Position numbers and translations under genes: made by a program | Shown: piece after piece, positions 27,740-37,005 of the stretch | How the letters are laid out: each line of letters begins with the position of its first letter | Position numbering within the stretch: the stretch's first letter is position 1 | Notes under the pieces: model-generated | Told to the model about the DNA's origin: nothing | Database searches by the model: none | Seen by the model: the letters and a program-made list of their open reading frames with translations, nothing else | Assembly (NCBI RefSeq): GCF_036244895.1 | Contig: NZ_BQKE01000002.1 | Coordinates: 868,001 to 932,000, forward strand | DNA: 64,000 nt | Source: Persicobacter diffluens | GTDB taxonomy: Bacteria; Bacteroidota; Bacteroidia; Cytophagales; Cyclobacteriaceae | Reading direction: 5' to 3'

Positions 27740-27964
27740 TTAAGCCGGATTATTTAGGCTTAAATCCTCGTGTAACTGCATGGCGGGAATCATGACGGAA
27801 TGGTTTCCTATTTCGAATTTTCCCCAAGGAAGCAGATGAATGAAGAGAAAGTAATCATACCTCAATTTGGGCTATTAATAATCAAGGAAAAATACCTACT
27901 ACAGGTTAAGATTGAGCGCCTTGAGTTGTATAAATGATTTTAGAAGTGAATAATTCGGGTTTAA
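27740..27964 (+). repeat. Repeat B, full copy
   Basis: Begins TTAAGCCGGATTATTTAGGC and ends GTGAATAATTCGGGTTTAA. Contains AGCAGATGAATGAAGAGAAA and the central CAATTTGGGCTAT. Orientation is opposite to the 15534 copy. Confidence 0.8.
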
Positions 27965-28265
27965 TTGCTCTTCTTCCCATTGCATTTAAGCGCCAAAAAA
28001 TAGACTACTGATCTTCAAAACCGAAATGCAACCTGCTCCCTTCCTTCTGCAGGATTATAATTGGAGGAGAAAAAGCACCTCCTGCTTTTACGCTTGCAAA
28101 GCCTTTGAAATGAACCTCATAAAAGCCTCCTCGAATAAAGATTACCGCCTTGCTACCCTTTCCAAATTCCTGATTTTCAAAAGTCCATTCTAAAAAAAGG
28201 AGCGCAAACAAATCGATAGCCCATTTGCAATGGTTCTAATAATCAATTTATTCCAAAACCGGAGC

Positions 28266-28295
28266 TTGTCTTTTTGTATTATTGCCATAAATTTG
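28266..28295 (+). promoter_or_regulatory. Promoter of glnS
   Basis: TTG (28266-28268), 19 bases, TAAATTTG (28288-28295): a full match to the Bacteroidota housekeeping promoter. The ATG follows 27 bases after the -7 box. Confidence 0.8.
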
Positions 28296-28322
28296 CAATT
28301 CAAAGCGTTAAATATTTTGCAT

Positions 28323-30032
28323 ATGAGCCATAATGAGCCAGATCGTTCAGCGGAGGAAAACAAAGCGTCGCTGAACTTTATAGAGTCGATCATTGAAGAG
28401 GAGATCAAAGAAGGAAAACACGGAGGAGAAGTCTATACCCGCTTCCCCCCTGAACCAAACGGATATTTGCACATTGGCCACGCCAAAAGTATCTGTTTAA
28501 ACTTTGGATTGGCTCAGCAATACCAGGGTAAATGTAATTTAAGATTTGATGACACTAACCCTTCGAAAGAGGACCAGGAATATGTGGATTCCATTCAGGA
28601 AGACGTGAAATGGTTGGGATTCGAATGGGAAGGTGAACCAAAATATACTTCTGATTACTTTGACCAGCTATATGATTGGGCGGTTCAATTAATCAAGGAA
28701 GGAAAAGCCTATGTAGATGAGCAGTCTGCAGCGACGATTGCCGAACAAAAAGGCACTCCAACCGAGCCAGGGAAGGCCAGTCCTTTCCGTGATCGTCCGG
28801 TAGAAGAAAGCCTTGCGCTGTTCGAGCAAATGAAAAATGGGGAGTTAGCCGAAGGTGCAGCTGTTTTGAGAGCCAAAATTGATATGGCCAACCCCAATAT
28901 GCACTTACGTGACCCGTTGATGTACCGCATTATTAATAAGGCGCATCATCGTACGGGCGACAAATGGCATATCTACCCTATGTATGACTATGCGCACGGG
29001 CAGTCAGATTATCTGGAAGGGATTACGAATTCCATTTGTACTTTAGAATTTGAGGTGCATCGCCCACTTTACGAGTGGTTTTTAGGGCAGGTTTATTCTG
29101 AAGGTACCAAGCCGGAGCAACGGGAATTCGCCCGATTGAACCTGAGCTATACAGTAATGTCGAAGCGCAAGCTTTTACAATTGGTAGAGGAAAATGTAGT
29201 TTCCGGCTGGGATGATCCACGCATGCCTACCATTTCCGGTTTGCGTCGTCGTGGTTACACCCCTGAATCTATCCGTAATTTCTGTAAAACCATTGGAGTT
29301 GGTCGTCGTGAGAATGTAATCGATGTCGCACTTTTGGAGTTCGCAGTACGTGAGCATTTGAACAAAATCACAGATCGCGTGATGGCGGTATTGAATCCTG
29401 TAAAACTGGTCATTGACAATTACCCAGAGGGTGAAACGGAATGGCTGGAAGCAGAAAACAATCCGGAGGATGAAAATGCAGGCTCCAGAAAACTGCCTTT
29501 CGGTAAAGAATTGTACATTGAGCGCGAAGACTTTATGGAAGATGCGCCACGCAAATTCTTCCGTCTGTCTTTAGGCAAGGAAGTTCGTTTGAAAAACGCT
29601 TACATTATTAAAGGAGAATCAGTGGAAAAAGATGCGGATGGTAACATCACCACTATTCACTGTACTTATGATGCTGACAGCCGTTCAGGTTCCGGCACCG
29701 AAGCTTCTTTAAGAAAAGTAAAAGGAACTTTGCATTGGGTAGCTGCAGAACACGCCCTGGATGCTGAGGTTAGATTGTATGATCGCCTATTCTCTGATGA
29801 GGCGCCTGACGGACATAAAGACAAGGATTTCAAAGCATTCCTGAATCCGGGTTCTCTGAAAATCATCACGGCCAAAGTGGAGCCAAGTGTAAGTAAATAT
29901 AAGCCTTTGGATCACGTACAGTTCCAACGCACAGGTTATTTCAATATTGATCCGGACAGCACTGAAGAGAAAATCGTTTTCAACCGTACAGTAGGATTGA
30001 GAGATTCCTGGGGAAAAGCGAATAAGAAATAA
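28323..30032 (+). CDS. glnS: Glutaminyl-tRNA synthetase
   Basis: Charges tRNA-Gln with glutamine; class I synthetase, 569 residues, cytoplasmic. The ATG at 28323 is chosen over upstream in-frame codons because a perfect promoter lies at 28266-28295, within the longer frame. TRFPPEPNGYLHIGHAKSIC holds the HIGH motif, FDDTNPSKEDQEYVDSIQED follows, and the second motif is VMSKRKLL. SGWDDPRMPTISGLRRRGYT is characteristic of GlnRS against GluRS. The C-terminal anticodon-binding beta-barrels are present (FRLSLGKEVRLKNAYIIKGE; VKGTLHWV). Monocistronic with its own terminator. No mutations seen. Confidence 0.97.
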   Translation: MSHNEPDRSAEENKASLNFIESIIEEEIKEGKHGGEVYTRFPPEPNGYLHIGHAKSICLNFGLAQQYQGKCNLRFDDTNPSKEDQEYVDSIQEDVKWLGFEWEGEPKYTSDYFDQLYDWAVQLIKEGKAYVDEQSAATIAEQKGTPTEPGKASPFRDRPVEESLALFEQMKNGELAEGAAVLRAKIDMANPNMHLRDPLMYRIINKAHHRTGDKWHIYPMYDYAHGQSDYLEGITNSICTLEFEVHRPLYEWFLGQVYSEGTKPEQREFARLNLSYTVMSKRKLLQLVEENVVSGWDDPRMPTISGLRRRGYTPESIRNFCKTIGVGRRENVIDVALLEFAVREHLNKITDRVMAVLNPVKLVIDNYPEGETEWLEAENNPEDENAGSRKLPFGKELYIEREDFMEDAPRKFFRLSLGKEVRLKNAYIIKGESVEKDADGNITTIHCTYDADSRSGSGTEASLRKVKGTLHWVAAEHALDAEVRLYDRLFSDEAPDGHKDKDFKAFLNPGSLKIITAKVEPSVSKYKPLDHVQFQRTGYFNIDPDSTEEKIVFNRTVGLRDSWGKANKK

Positions 30033-30055
30033 TATTTATAATTAAATATTGAGGA

Positions 30056-30086
30056 AAAGCCCCGCCAATTTGGTGGGGCTTTTTTA
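30056..30086 (+). terminator. Terminator of glnS
   Basis: AAGCCCCGCCA and TGGTGGGGCTT pair and lead into six T, 24 bp after the stop. Confidence 0.85.
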
Positions 30087-30157
30087 TTCTATATCACAAA
30101 CTATGAAGATATTGAAAACTTCATTAGCTCAGAAAAAACGAACTAATTGAAGAAGAC

Positions 30158-30383
30158 TTAGCCCGAATTATTTATGCTTCAAGCCTCCTTTAGCTGCAAG
30201 GCGGGAAAAATGAAGGGATTTTTCCTATTTCGGTTTTTTTTCCAACGAAGCAGATGAAGGAGGAGAAAGCAGGCTTGCCCAAATTTTGGGCTATGAAAAA
30301 AATTAGTAGATATAAATGTAGCGCATTGACAAAAAGCGAGTTAAGACAACTTACTAAATCTGGCGGTGAATAATTCGAGTTAA
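30158..30383 (+). repeat. Repeat B, full copy
   Basis: Begins TTAGCCCGAATTATTTATGC and ends GGTGAATAATTCGAGTTAA. The next B copy starts at once, so the two form a head-to-tail tandem. Confidence 0.85.
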
Positions 30384-30592
30384 ATCCTCGTTTAGCTGCA
30401 TGGCAGGAAAATGGAGATTTTTTTTCTACCTCAAGTTTTTTTCAACAAAGCAGATGAATGAAGAAAACACAAGCTTAGCCAAATTGGAGGCATTAACAAA
30501 TCAGGAAATAGAATCAGAACACCCAAGTAATGAACCCTTTAGATGAACTCAATGGATCTATCGGTGAAAAATTTGGCTAATTCAAAATCGTT
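30384..30592 (+). repeat. Repeat B, second unit of a tandem pair
   Basis: Starts ATCCTCGTTTAGCTGCATGG, lacking the first part of the left end, and ends near CGGTGAAAAATTTGGCTAA. It appears to share the TTAA of the preceding copy. Confidence 0.75.
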
Positions 30593-30670
30593 GCCCCGTA
30601 ACACCCAACCTGTCCGGTAGTAAAACTTCCGCCTTCCCTATCTCCTTCTCCTACCCACCACTATAATTAT

Positions 30671-30829
30671 GAGCATGATTAAAAGCACACCAACCGGTTG
30701 CCAATTCGATTTATTGGAAACGATTTTGGACAATTCTTCAACAATAACGATACTATTCTCTCAAAATAATCGGGTACCGCTTCTGCACTAATCAAATTTT
30801 CGCTGCGAATTTTGGCTTTTAACACGCTC
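30671..30829 (+). repeat. Repeat A copy (159 bp)
   Basis: GAGCATGATTAAAAGCACAC to GGCTTTTAACACGCTC. The core reads CAATAACGATACTATTCTCT. Flanks (TAT / CAA) no longer show the duplication. Confidence 0.85.
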
Positions 30830-30862
30830 AAAAAAAAAGCTATCCCCATATGGAGATAGCCT
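30830..30862 (-). terminator. Terminator of the BspA-like gene
   Basis: Minus strand GCTATCTCCATATGGGGATAGC followed by nine T. It directly abuts the right end of the A repeat at 30829. Confidence 0.85.
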
Positions 30863-30910
30863 CATTGTAATCAGAGAAGCCTGTTTATTCCGCTTCCTAT
30901 TTTATATTAA

Positions 30911-33637
30911 TTATTCTACTATAAGTTTCTTGGATACACCATCCACTAATACTAAATAGACTCCGGAATGAAGCTGACTCACGTCAATGCTTAACTCCCC
31001 GCTTTTTGTGCTGGTTTCATATACTTTCGTTCCCAGCACCGTAAAGATGCTTACCTTTTGTCCGGATAATACCCCCGTCAAACGCACCATCTTTCTGGCT
31101 GGATTTGGATACATTTTAAATCCAACTTCGGCTTCAGAAGACAACAAAGATTCATACTGAGCAACAAATAAATAAGGCTTAAAAATGCTGTCCGGAAAAT
31201 CCTTATCCCAACCCATAAATACATAGCCTGGCTTGGCCGTCACTACCGGAACATCTGGCATATTACCCCCTGCGCTTACTTCAAATTCCAGTTCATCCTC
31301 CGAATCTCCGTGTGAAGTCAATTCAAATTTCACCAAATAATCCGCTGCCACCCATTTTGCATATAATGTTAAATCTCCATACTTCCCTAATTCCAACGCA
31401 GTCACCGGATTTCCGGAAAATGCCGGATCCAAATACCAGCCTTCAAAGGAATAACCCGCTTTTATGGCACCTGAAAATGAAAATGCATCTTCAATCGTAT
31501 ACTGCGTCGGATTTTCAGGCAGGTTACTTCCCCCATTCAATACATAATTGATATCGTATGAGGTAGGCGTCCATTTGGCATACAAATTATAATTTTGACT
31601 TTGACCCACAGGAATTGCTGTTATAGGCGCTCCCCAAAAACTTGAATTGGTGTACCACCCACTAAAATCATAACCGGTCCGGTTAGCATTGTATAAGGTG
31701 GCGCCTCCCTCGATATGATAGCTGAAAGGGTTACTCGGATGATTGTTTCCACCGTTAGAGGAATAATAGATGCGATAATACACTAAATCCCATTTTGCAT
31801 AAAGGGTGGTATCACCTGTTGTGCCCACAGGAAAATCATACACGTATTGGTCTTCAAAGTACTCGTTATAAAACCAACCGTCAAATGAATAACCCGTTCG
31901 CCAGGCACTCCCAAAGTTCACCTCCTCCTCAATAGTATAATTAGTGGGATTATAACAATACCCTCCATTCATTTCATAATTAATCTGATAGGGAACGGCT
32001 TCCCATTTGGCATATAAATTTAGCGGCTCGGTTAACTCCTCCTCAAAATCCCACTCATATTCCAGGTTTACACCATCATCATAACTCACATACCAGCCCA
32101 CAAATTCATATGCCGCTCTGGTCGGATCGACACTAGGTTTATAAATTTTATAAAATTCATCCGCTTCCTGAGCCTCATACTCTCCTTCTCCTCCATTAGG
32201 TAAAAACATAGCGGTACCCGGGCATTTTCGCCCTGAATCACTAATATTCCATCCTTTCTCCCATTGAAGTTTATTTCTGGCCGCTTGCGCCTCCGAACTA
32301 CAATAAAAAACACCTCCGAAAGTCTTATAATTCCTGACCGGCAACTCACTCCATGCCACTAGCAAAGCATCATAATTTTTATGGGAAAAGTTAGTTCCAT
32401 GGAGCATTTGACTAAAATATTCTACTTTACTCACATCCCAATTACTGATATCGGAATTAAAAGACGCTGCTCCTGTAAACATATAATCCATGTCTGTTAC
32501 ATTTCCAACGTCCCACTCGCTCAGGTCCGAATTGAAACTTATTGCGTAACGAAAAGCATTCCGCATATTTGTAACTAGACCCACATCCCATTGACTCAAA
32601 TCTCCCTGAAAAGCTTCTGCTTGATAAAACATATCACGCATGTTCCGCAAAGATGACACATCCCAAAGCTCAAGACCATTACCCTTAAAGTCATAAGCAT
32701 ATTTAAACATATAGCTCATATTGGTTACATTCCCTACATCCCAGGCACCTAAATTCTGGTTAAAGGAATCGGCATCGTAGAACATATAATCCATTCTTCC
32801 AACCTCACTCACGTCCCAATCACTCAAATTTTGGTTGAAAGACCAGGCATAATAAAACATCCGGGACATATTCGAAACCTTACTTACATCCCAATCATTC
32901 AAGCTTTGATCGAATGACCAGGCGTTGTAAAACATTCCTGACATGTTTTCTACATTACCTACCTCCCACTGATTGATGGAATTATTAAAAGAAGTGGCAT
33001 AATAAAAGGTTTCGTACATATTGGTCACCTGACTCACATCCCAGTCATTCAAATTTTCATTGAAGGCCCTAGCGTAATTAAAAAGCCCAGACATATTCGT
33101 CACATTGCTCACATCCCAATGCCCAATTCCGTCACGGAACTTACTTGCCCTGAAAAACATACGGCGCATACTGGTCACCGAAGAAAGGTTCGGAGCATCT
33201 GTCGCCTTCATGGTAAATTCACTAGCCTGGCTAAACATATTTTCGACGAAATACCATTGGTTATCGCCCCACTCCAGTACCTCTCTCACCTTTTGGGCAT
33301 TGTTAATTTGTCCTGAATTGGGATTATCTCCAAAGGAACAAAATGTCAAGCCCGAAAATTCACCTTCAATGGTGATGGCATGTCGCCCGGCATCTTGATA
33401 TTGATGATTAATGACCTGCTCTTGCCCAATCGCCACAGATTGAAAGACCCCATCCCCCCAATAAATGGTTACATTTTCAACTTCATCATCACTATGGGGG
33501 GCGTGAAAAGTAATTAAAAATTCCCGGTGCCCCTCCTCAATCTCTACCGAGAAAACAAATGGGTTTTGTGCCTGACCCTCAAGCCCCAAAAAACAACCCA
33601 ATAAAAATAAAATCAGGATTTGTAATCGATGTTTCAT
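30911..33637 (-). CDS. BspA-like surface protein with DUF285 and InlB-type repeats and a type IX sorting domain
   Basis: Large exported protein of 908 residues. Signal peptide to LEGQAQN. A PKD-like start (about 28-90: TIYWGDGVF, NHQYQDAGRHAITIEGEFSG) precedes about ten DUF285-type repeats (about 125-425) of the form FNxxLxxWDVSxVTNMSxMF, one every roughly 30 residues. Then four or five InlB B-repeat (Listeria-Bacteroides) units (about 480-800) with YxINYxMNGG and GYSFEGWY-LYAKW. The C-terminus (YPNPARKMVRLTG to GVYLVLVDGVSKKLIVE) is a type A type IX secretion signal. The repeats suggest adhesion or binding to a surface. It is monocistronic, with a promoter at 33687-33717 and a terminator. 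Confidence 0.92.
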   Translation of the reverse strand: MKHRLQILILFLLGCFLGLEGQAQNPFVFSVEIEEGHREFLITFHAPHSDDEVENVTIYWGDGVFQSVAIGQEQVINHQYQDAGRHAITIEGEFSGLTFCSFGDNPNSGQINNAQKVREVLEWGDNQWYFVENMFSQASEFTMKATDAPNLSSVTSMRRMFFRASKFRDGIGHWDVSNVTNMSGLFNYARAFNENLNDWDVSQVTNMYETFYYATSFNNSINQWEVGNVENMSGMFYNAWSFDQSLNDWDVSKVSNMSRMFYYAWSFNQNLSDWDVSEVGRMDYMFYDADSFNQNLGAWDVGNVTNMSYMFKYAYDFKGNGLELWDVSSLRNMRDMFYQAEAFQGDLSQWDVGLVTNMRNAFRYAISFNSDLSEWDVGNVTDMDYMFTGAASFNSDISNWDVSKVEYFSQMLHGTNFSHKNYDALLVAWSELPVRNYKTFGGVFYCSSEAQAARNKLQWEKGWNISDSGRKCPGTAMFLPNGGEGEYEAQEADEFYKIYKPSVDPTRAAYEFVGWYVSYDDGVNLEYEWDFEEELTEPLNLYAKWEAVPYQINYEMNGGYCYNPTNYTIEEEVNFGSAWRTGYSFDGWFYNEYFEDQYVYDFPVGTTGDTTLYAKWDLVYYRIYYSSNGGNNHPSNPFSYHIEGGATLYNANRTGYDFSGWYTNSSFWGAPITAIPVGQSQNYNLYAKWTPTSYDINYVLNGGSNLPENPTQYTIEDAFSFSGAIKAGYSFEGWYLDPAFSGNPVTALELGKYGDLTLYAKWVAADYLVKFELTSHGDSEDELEFEVSAGGNMPDVPVVTAKPGYVFMGWDKDFPDSIFKPYLFVAQYESLLSSEAEVGFKMYPNPARKMVRLTGVLSGQKVSIFTVLGTKVYETSTKSGELSIDVSQLHSGVYLVLVDGVSKKLIVE

Positions 33638-33686
33638 ATACTATTTATAATGATCGCTCTATTCCGAACGGATATGATATAAAAAT

Positions 33687-33717
33687 CAAAATTATAGGGC
33701 TAATTCAAATATTGCAA
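33687..33717 (-). promoter_or_regulatory. Promoter of the BspA-like gene
   Basis: Minus strand TTG (33717-33715), 20 bases, TAATTTTG (33694-33687), 50 bp upstream of the ATG. Confidence 0.7.
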
Positions 33718-34015
33718 AATATCATTAAATTATTTTATAATTTCCACTCTACAATATTAAGGCATAAATTAATACTTAAAAATCACCAAACTAAAAAGGT
33801 ATTATGAGGTGATAAAAATCAAAAAAACTATTACAAGACTACCTATTTAAAATAATTTATGAGGAGTTAATCAAAAATAATAACTGAATACCCAACTTTA
33901 TTTCAAATAATTACATCCTTCATAAAATGCTATAAATCTACCAAATAGACATAGAATCAACGATTAATTAGGGCTATATTGCATTATATCTATTAATTTT
34001 TTTAACTATCATGTA

Positions 34016-34045
34016 TTGTTATTGCGATTTTACCCCCTATATTTG
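34016..34045 (+). promoter_or_regulatory. Promoter of the lipoprotein / outer-membrane protein pair
   Basis: TTG (34016-34018), 19 bases, TATATTTG (34038-34045): full match to the Bacteroidota consensus, 32 bases before the ATG. Confidence 0.8.
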
Positions 34046-34077
34046 CGCTCTCAAATTTAATTTTACTCATATTAATC

Positions 34078-34917
34078 ATGAAAAAATTTACTAATCTATT
34101 CCTTTTCGGGTTGATTTACTTACTGCTTTGTTCCTGCGCGAGAAGTGTGGATAGCTCAGAGCTTACGATGGATGCACAATTTGACGCAAGTATAAAAATT
34201 TATGCAAAGGCAAATTTGGATTTATCTACCCCAAATATGGAAGATGCGCCTGCCGGATGCCGCTTTGTGCTTTCCGCAGATTATTCTGACTTCAATAGCA
34301 ACGCTTCAGGAAGATGGTATGATACCTTAACATTAAATGAAAATGGATATCTTGAAACTGCTGTAAAAGTTTCAGCAAAAGGCGTCCATTTTGACCTTGA
34401 ACCCGTTGATTTTGAAGCAAATCAAAAGCAGGGAATTAACAGCAATGTTTCTGAGATCAATAAAATTTTTAAAGCAGATGAGCTGTCTTTCACATTAGTA
34501 CCTAGCCAGGCTAAAATCGAGACAGTTGAATTCTACGGTGAAACGATTGGTGACGAAATGGATATGGTTGATGTTACCTTCTTCTTCCGCGCATATACGG
34601 ACGAAGATGAAGGAATGGCCGCACTTCCATCTGATTTTGAGGTAGTTTTCAAATCTAGTAACAGCTCCAACTACTGGACCATTCCGGTAACTTCATTTGA
34701 AGTAGTATCAAATGATAACAGCACTTACAGCAAAGCAGTTGTAAGCGTCCCAAAAAGCCACACCATCAAGGTTATGGATTTCTATTATGACCTGACTACT
34801 GAGGACGGACCAGAAAGACAAAAATACTACAACAATAGTACATTCTCTTACTCGAGTAACGGTCTGATCCAATACATTGATTTTAACAATTCAGCAGATT
34901 CGACTCCAACTAAGTAA
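34078..34917 (+). CDS. Lipoprotein of unknown function
   Basis: Lipoprotein of 279 residues. MKKFTNLFLFGLIYLLLCSC supplies a signal peptide with lipobox LCSC (Cys about 20). The mature part is acidic and beta-rich, with stretches such as GCRFVLSADYSDFNSNASGR, FDLEPVDFEANQKQG and SFTLVPSQAKIETVEFYGET. I recognise no family. It shares a promoter with the next gene (15-bp gap), an outer-membrane barrel, so the two are probably made together and may work as a surface pair. Confidence 0.75.
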   Translation: MKKFTNLFLFGLIYLLLCSCARSVDSSELTMDAQFDASIKIYAKANLDLSTPNMEDAPAGCRFVLSADYSDFNSNASGRWYDTLTLNENGYLETAVKVSAKGVHFDLEPVDFEANQKQGINSNVSEINKIFKADELSFTLVPSQAKIETVEFYGETIGDEMDMVDVTFFFRAYTDEDEGMAALPSDFEVVFKSSNSSNYWTIPVTSFEVVSNDNSTYSKAVVSVPKSHTIKVMDFYYDLTTEDGPERQKYYNNSTFSYSSNGLIQYIDFNNSADSTPTK

Positions 34918-34932
34918 GAATAAGATATTAAT

Positions 34933-35763
34933 ATGAAAAAACTTTTAAGTTTTGTATTAATGTCTTTATTAGCCATTAATACTTATGCACAAGAGGAGGA
35001 AGTTCTAAGCAAAAAAGGACAGCCTGTTTTACCAAAAGCTGGTGATTTTGGAATTGGTTTGGAGGCAAAGCCTTATTTGGAATTTTTGGGCAATATGTTC
35101 AATGGAAAAACCAATAACACCATTAGTCCAAGCAGTCAGACGATTCATTTACGTTATTTCCTAACGGATAATTCGGCGGTAAAATTGAATGTGACCATCA
35201 ATAATTCTACTACAAAAAATCTTTACTATGTACAGGATGATGCCGCTATCGCGGTAGACCCGAACAGTAATGCGCAGGTAGAAGATATGCGAACTCGTTT
35301 TTATCGCAGCACGTCATTTAATGCCGGTTACCAACAGTTTCGTGGATATGGCCGTTTGAGAGGATTTTATGGTGCTCAAGCGACCTACACGCATTCGACC
35401 AGCCGCTATGCATACGAATATGGAAACCAGATGACGGCTGCTAACCCAAGACCTACCACTTACCAGGGAAGATCCTCAGAGAGAACGCTGGAGACCCGCG
35501 ATGGCAACTACAATAGTCTGACAGCAGGTTTATACGGTGGTATTGAGTACTACTTTATCCCCAAAGCCTGCTTTGGAGCAGAAGTAAGTGTAAATTACGG
35601 ATACGGTTGGGAAAGCCAGGGATTTCGAGTTTACGAAACCATGGTGGGTGACCAAAGAGTGGAAATGGACAAACCTACAAGTCCTGGTGATATTAACAGA
35701 AGTTTCAAAACTACAGGAGCCTCTTCGACCTATGCAGGCCTGTATGTAATGTTTCACTTCTAA
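34933..35763 (+). CDS. Outer-membrane beta-barrel protein
   Basis: Exported protein of 276 residues. Signal peptide MKKLLSFVLMSLLAINTYAQ. The mature protein alternates hydrophobic and polar residues in strands, for example GDFGIGLEAKPYLEFLGNMF, QTIHLRYFLTDNSAVKLNVT, FNAGYQQFRGYGRLRGFYGA and GGIEYYFIPKACFGAEVSVN, and ends in YAGLYVMFHF with a terminal Phe, the usual signal for outer-membrane barrel insertion. The pattern KKGQPVLPKAGDFGIG is common in small Bacteroidota barrels. Function unknown. Cotranscribed with the upstream lipoprotein. Confidence 0.82.
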   Translation: MKKLLSFVLMSLLAINTYAQEEEVLSKKGQPVLPKAGDFGIGLEAKPYLEFLGNMFNGKTNNTISPSSQTIHLRYFLTDNSAVKLNVTINNSTTKNLYYVQDDAAIAVDPNSNAQVEDMRTRFYRSTSFNAGYQQFRGYGRLRGFYGAQATYTHSTSRYAYEYGNQMTAANPRPTTYQGRSSERTLETRDGNYNSLTAGLYGGIEYYFIPKACFGAEVSVNYGYGWESQGFRVYETMVGDQRVEMDKPTSPGDINRSFKTTGASSTYAGLYVMFHF

Positions 35764-35784
35764 GACAAAAACAAAAATCAGTTT

Positions 35785-35817
35785 AAAGCCTGTCCTTCAG
35801 TGGATAGGCTTTTTTTA
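35785..35817 (+). terminator. Terminator of the lipoprotein/barrel operon
   Basis: AAAGCCTGTCC and GGATAGGCTTT pair, followed by seven T. Confidence 0.85.
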
Positions 35818-36370
35818 TGCACCAATGCCGCAATATTCAAATAGTACTATTTTTTACAGAATCCTACTTTTATCACCTAGTTTAATGATTATTATCATCC
35901 CGTAAATATACCATACATTAAAGCTTAAAAGGGAACTTTTACCCAATAAAATAAAGGTCAAATTTGCTCTTAGCGTATTTTCGCAAAACACCCGAATTAA
36001 TTTGTTGGACTTATAAAGCAAAAAAATACAATAAAGTCGATATTACAACTCAAAAACGCTATTGTACAATAATCGATTCAATTTATATAGCATATTTGTA
36101 GCACGTCGTTTTTAAGTGATGAATTGATAACTCATCACTGTTTGTTACTTTCGGATAATGGAAATTTATTTTCCGAAATCTGATATTTCCACATCAAAAA
36201 GCCGGTCCCAAGCCGGCTTTGGATTTTTTAAGGGTTTTGATCTTCTTTCCCGAAATCAAAAAAACTTACATCTTGTTCTTTTCTCTCCAATCCTGCACTG
36301 TTCCAGATCGCCTACCCGTGTCTTATATATAGACATCATTTGATTGCCAGAAAAAGTTCGGATAATTTTA

Positions 36371-36531
36371 GCGCATGTTTAAAGGCGCACCAACCGGCTG
36401 TAAATTCGAATTATTGGAAGCGATTTTGGATAATTTCTCCACAATAGTGATGCTATTCTCTCAAAATAATCGGGCATCGCTTCTGCAATACCTCAAATTT
36501 TCGCTACGAATTTTGGCTTTTAAACACGCTC
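36371..36531 (+). repeat. Repeat A copy (161 bp)
   Basis: Preceded by TTA (36368-36370). GCGCATGTTTAAAGGCGCAC to GGCTTTTAAACACGCTC. Core CAATAGTGATGCTATTCTCT. Confidence 0.88.
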
Positions 36532-36544
36532 TTCGGAGCAGGCA

Positions 36545-36765
36545 TGAGCCCGAATTTTTCACCGATAAATTAATTGACCAGAAACAAGCGACTTATTGTC
36601 AAATCATTATGATTTATTTTCTTTGATTTATAGTAGTCAAATTTGGGCTAACTCGCTTTCTCCCCATCCCTCCGCTTTCTTGTAAAAAACTCGAATTAAT
36701 AAAAACCCCTTCATTTTTCCCGATTTACCACTAAAAGAGGGTTTGAGCATGAATGATCCGGCTTA
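36545..36765 (-). repeat. Repeat B, full copy
   Basis: Begins GAGCCCGAATTTTTCACCGA and ends GCATGAATGATCCGGCTTA; it lies 13 bp after an A copy. Contains CAAATTTGGGCTAACTCGCT. Confidence 0.8.
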
Positions 36766-36966
36766 GCGCGTTTTCAAAAGCCAAAAGACAGTTCCGGATT
36801 AATCGAATCCGGAAAAGCGAATCTATAAAGTCCCCCTATTCAATGCAAACCACTTCCAACGAAAAACACCGGCTGTTCCGACCCTGGATCAATACTCGGC
36901 TCATTCCATCATTTAAATAATAGAACGCCATAATATATCTTATTTTTCTGATACTACTATTGGTCT

Positions 36967-36974
36967 TATGTTTG
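36967..36974 (+). promoter_or_regulatory. -7 promoter element of the ene-reductase gene
   Basis: TATGTTTG fits TAnnTTTG; the -33 site 19 bp upstream reads TTT in place of TTG. It lies 31 bp before the ATG. Confidence 0.5.
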
Positions 36975-37005
36975 CATCATCATCAAAAACAAAACATTCA
37001 GCAAT

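Noticed and set aside
28005..28211. Minus-strand frame of 68 codons (TTG start) upstream of glnS
   Set aside because: The composition looks protein-like, but there is no ATG, no promoter and no known motif; kept only as a possible gene scrap.
30911..33637. BspA-like repeats as a DNA-level tandem repeat
   Set aside because: The repetition is at protein level with diverged codons, so it belongs to the gene itself.
36375..36626. Plus-strand frame of 83 codons
   Set aside because: Falls in repeat A and the start of repeat B; similar frames appear in other A copies only because the repeat is similar.
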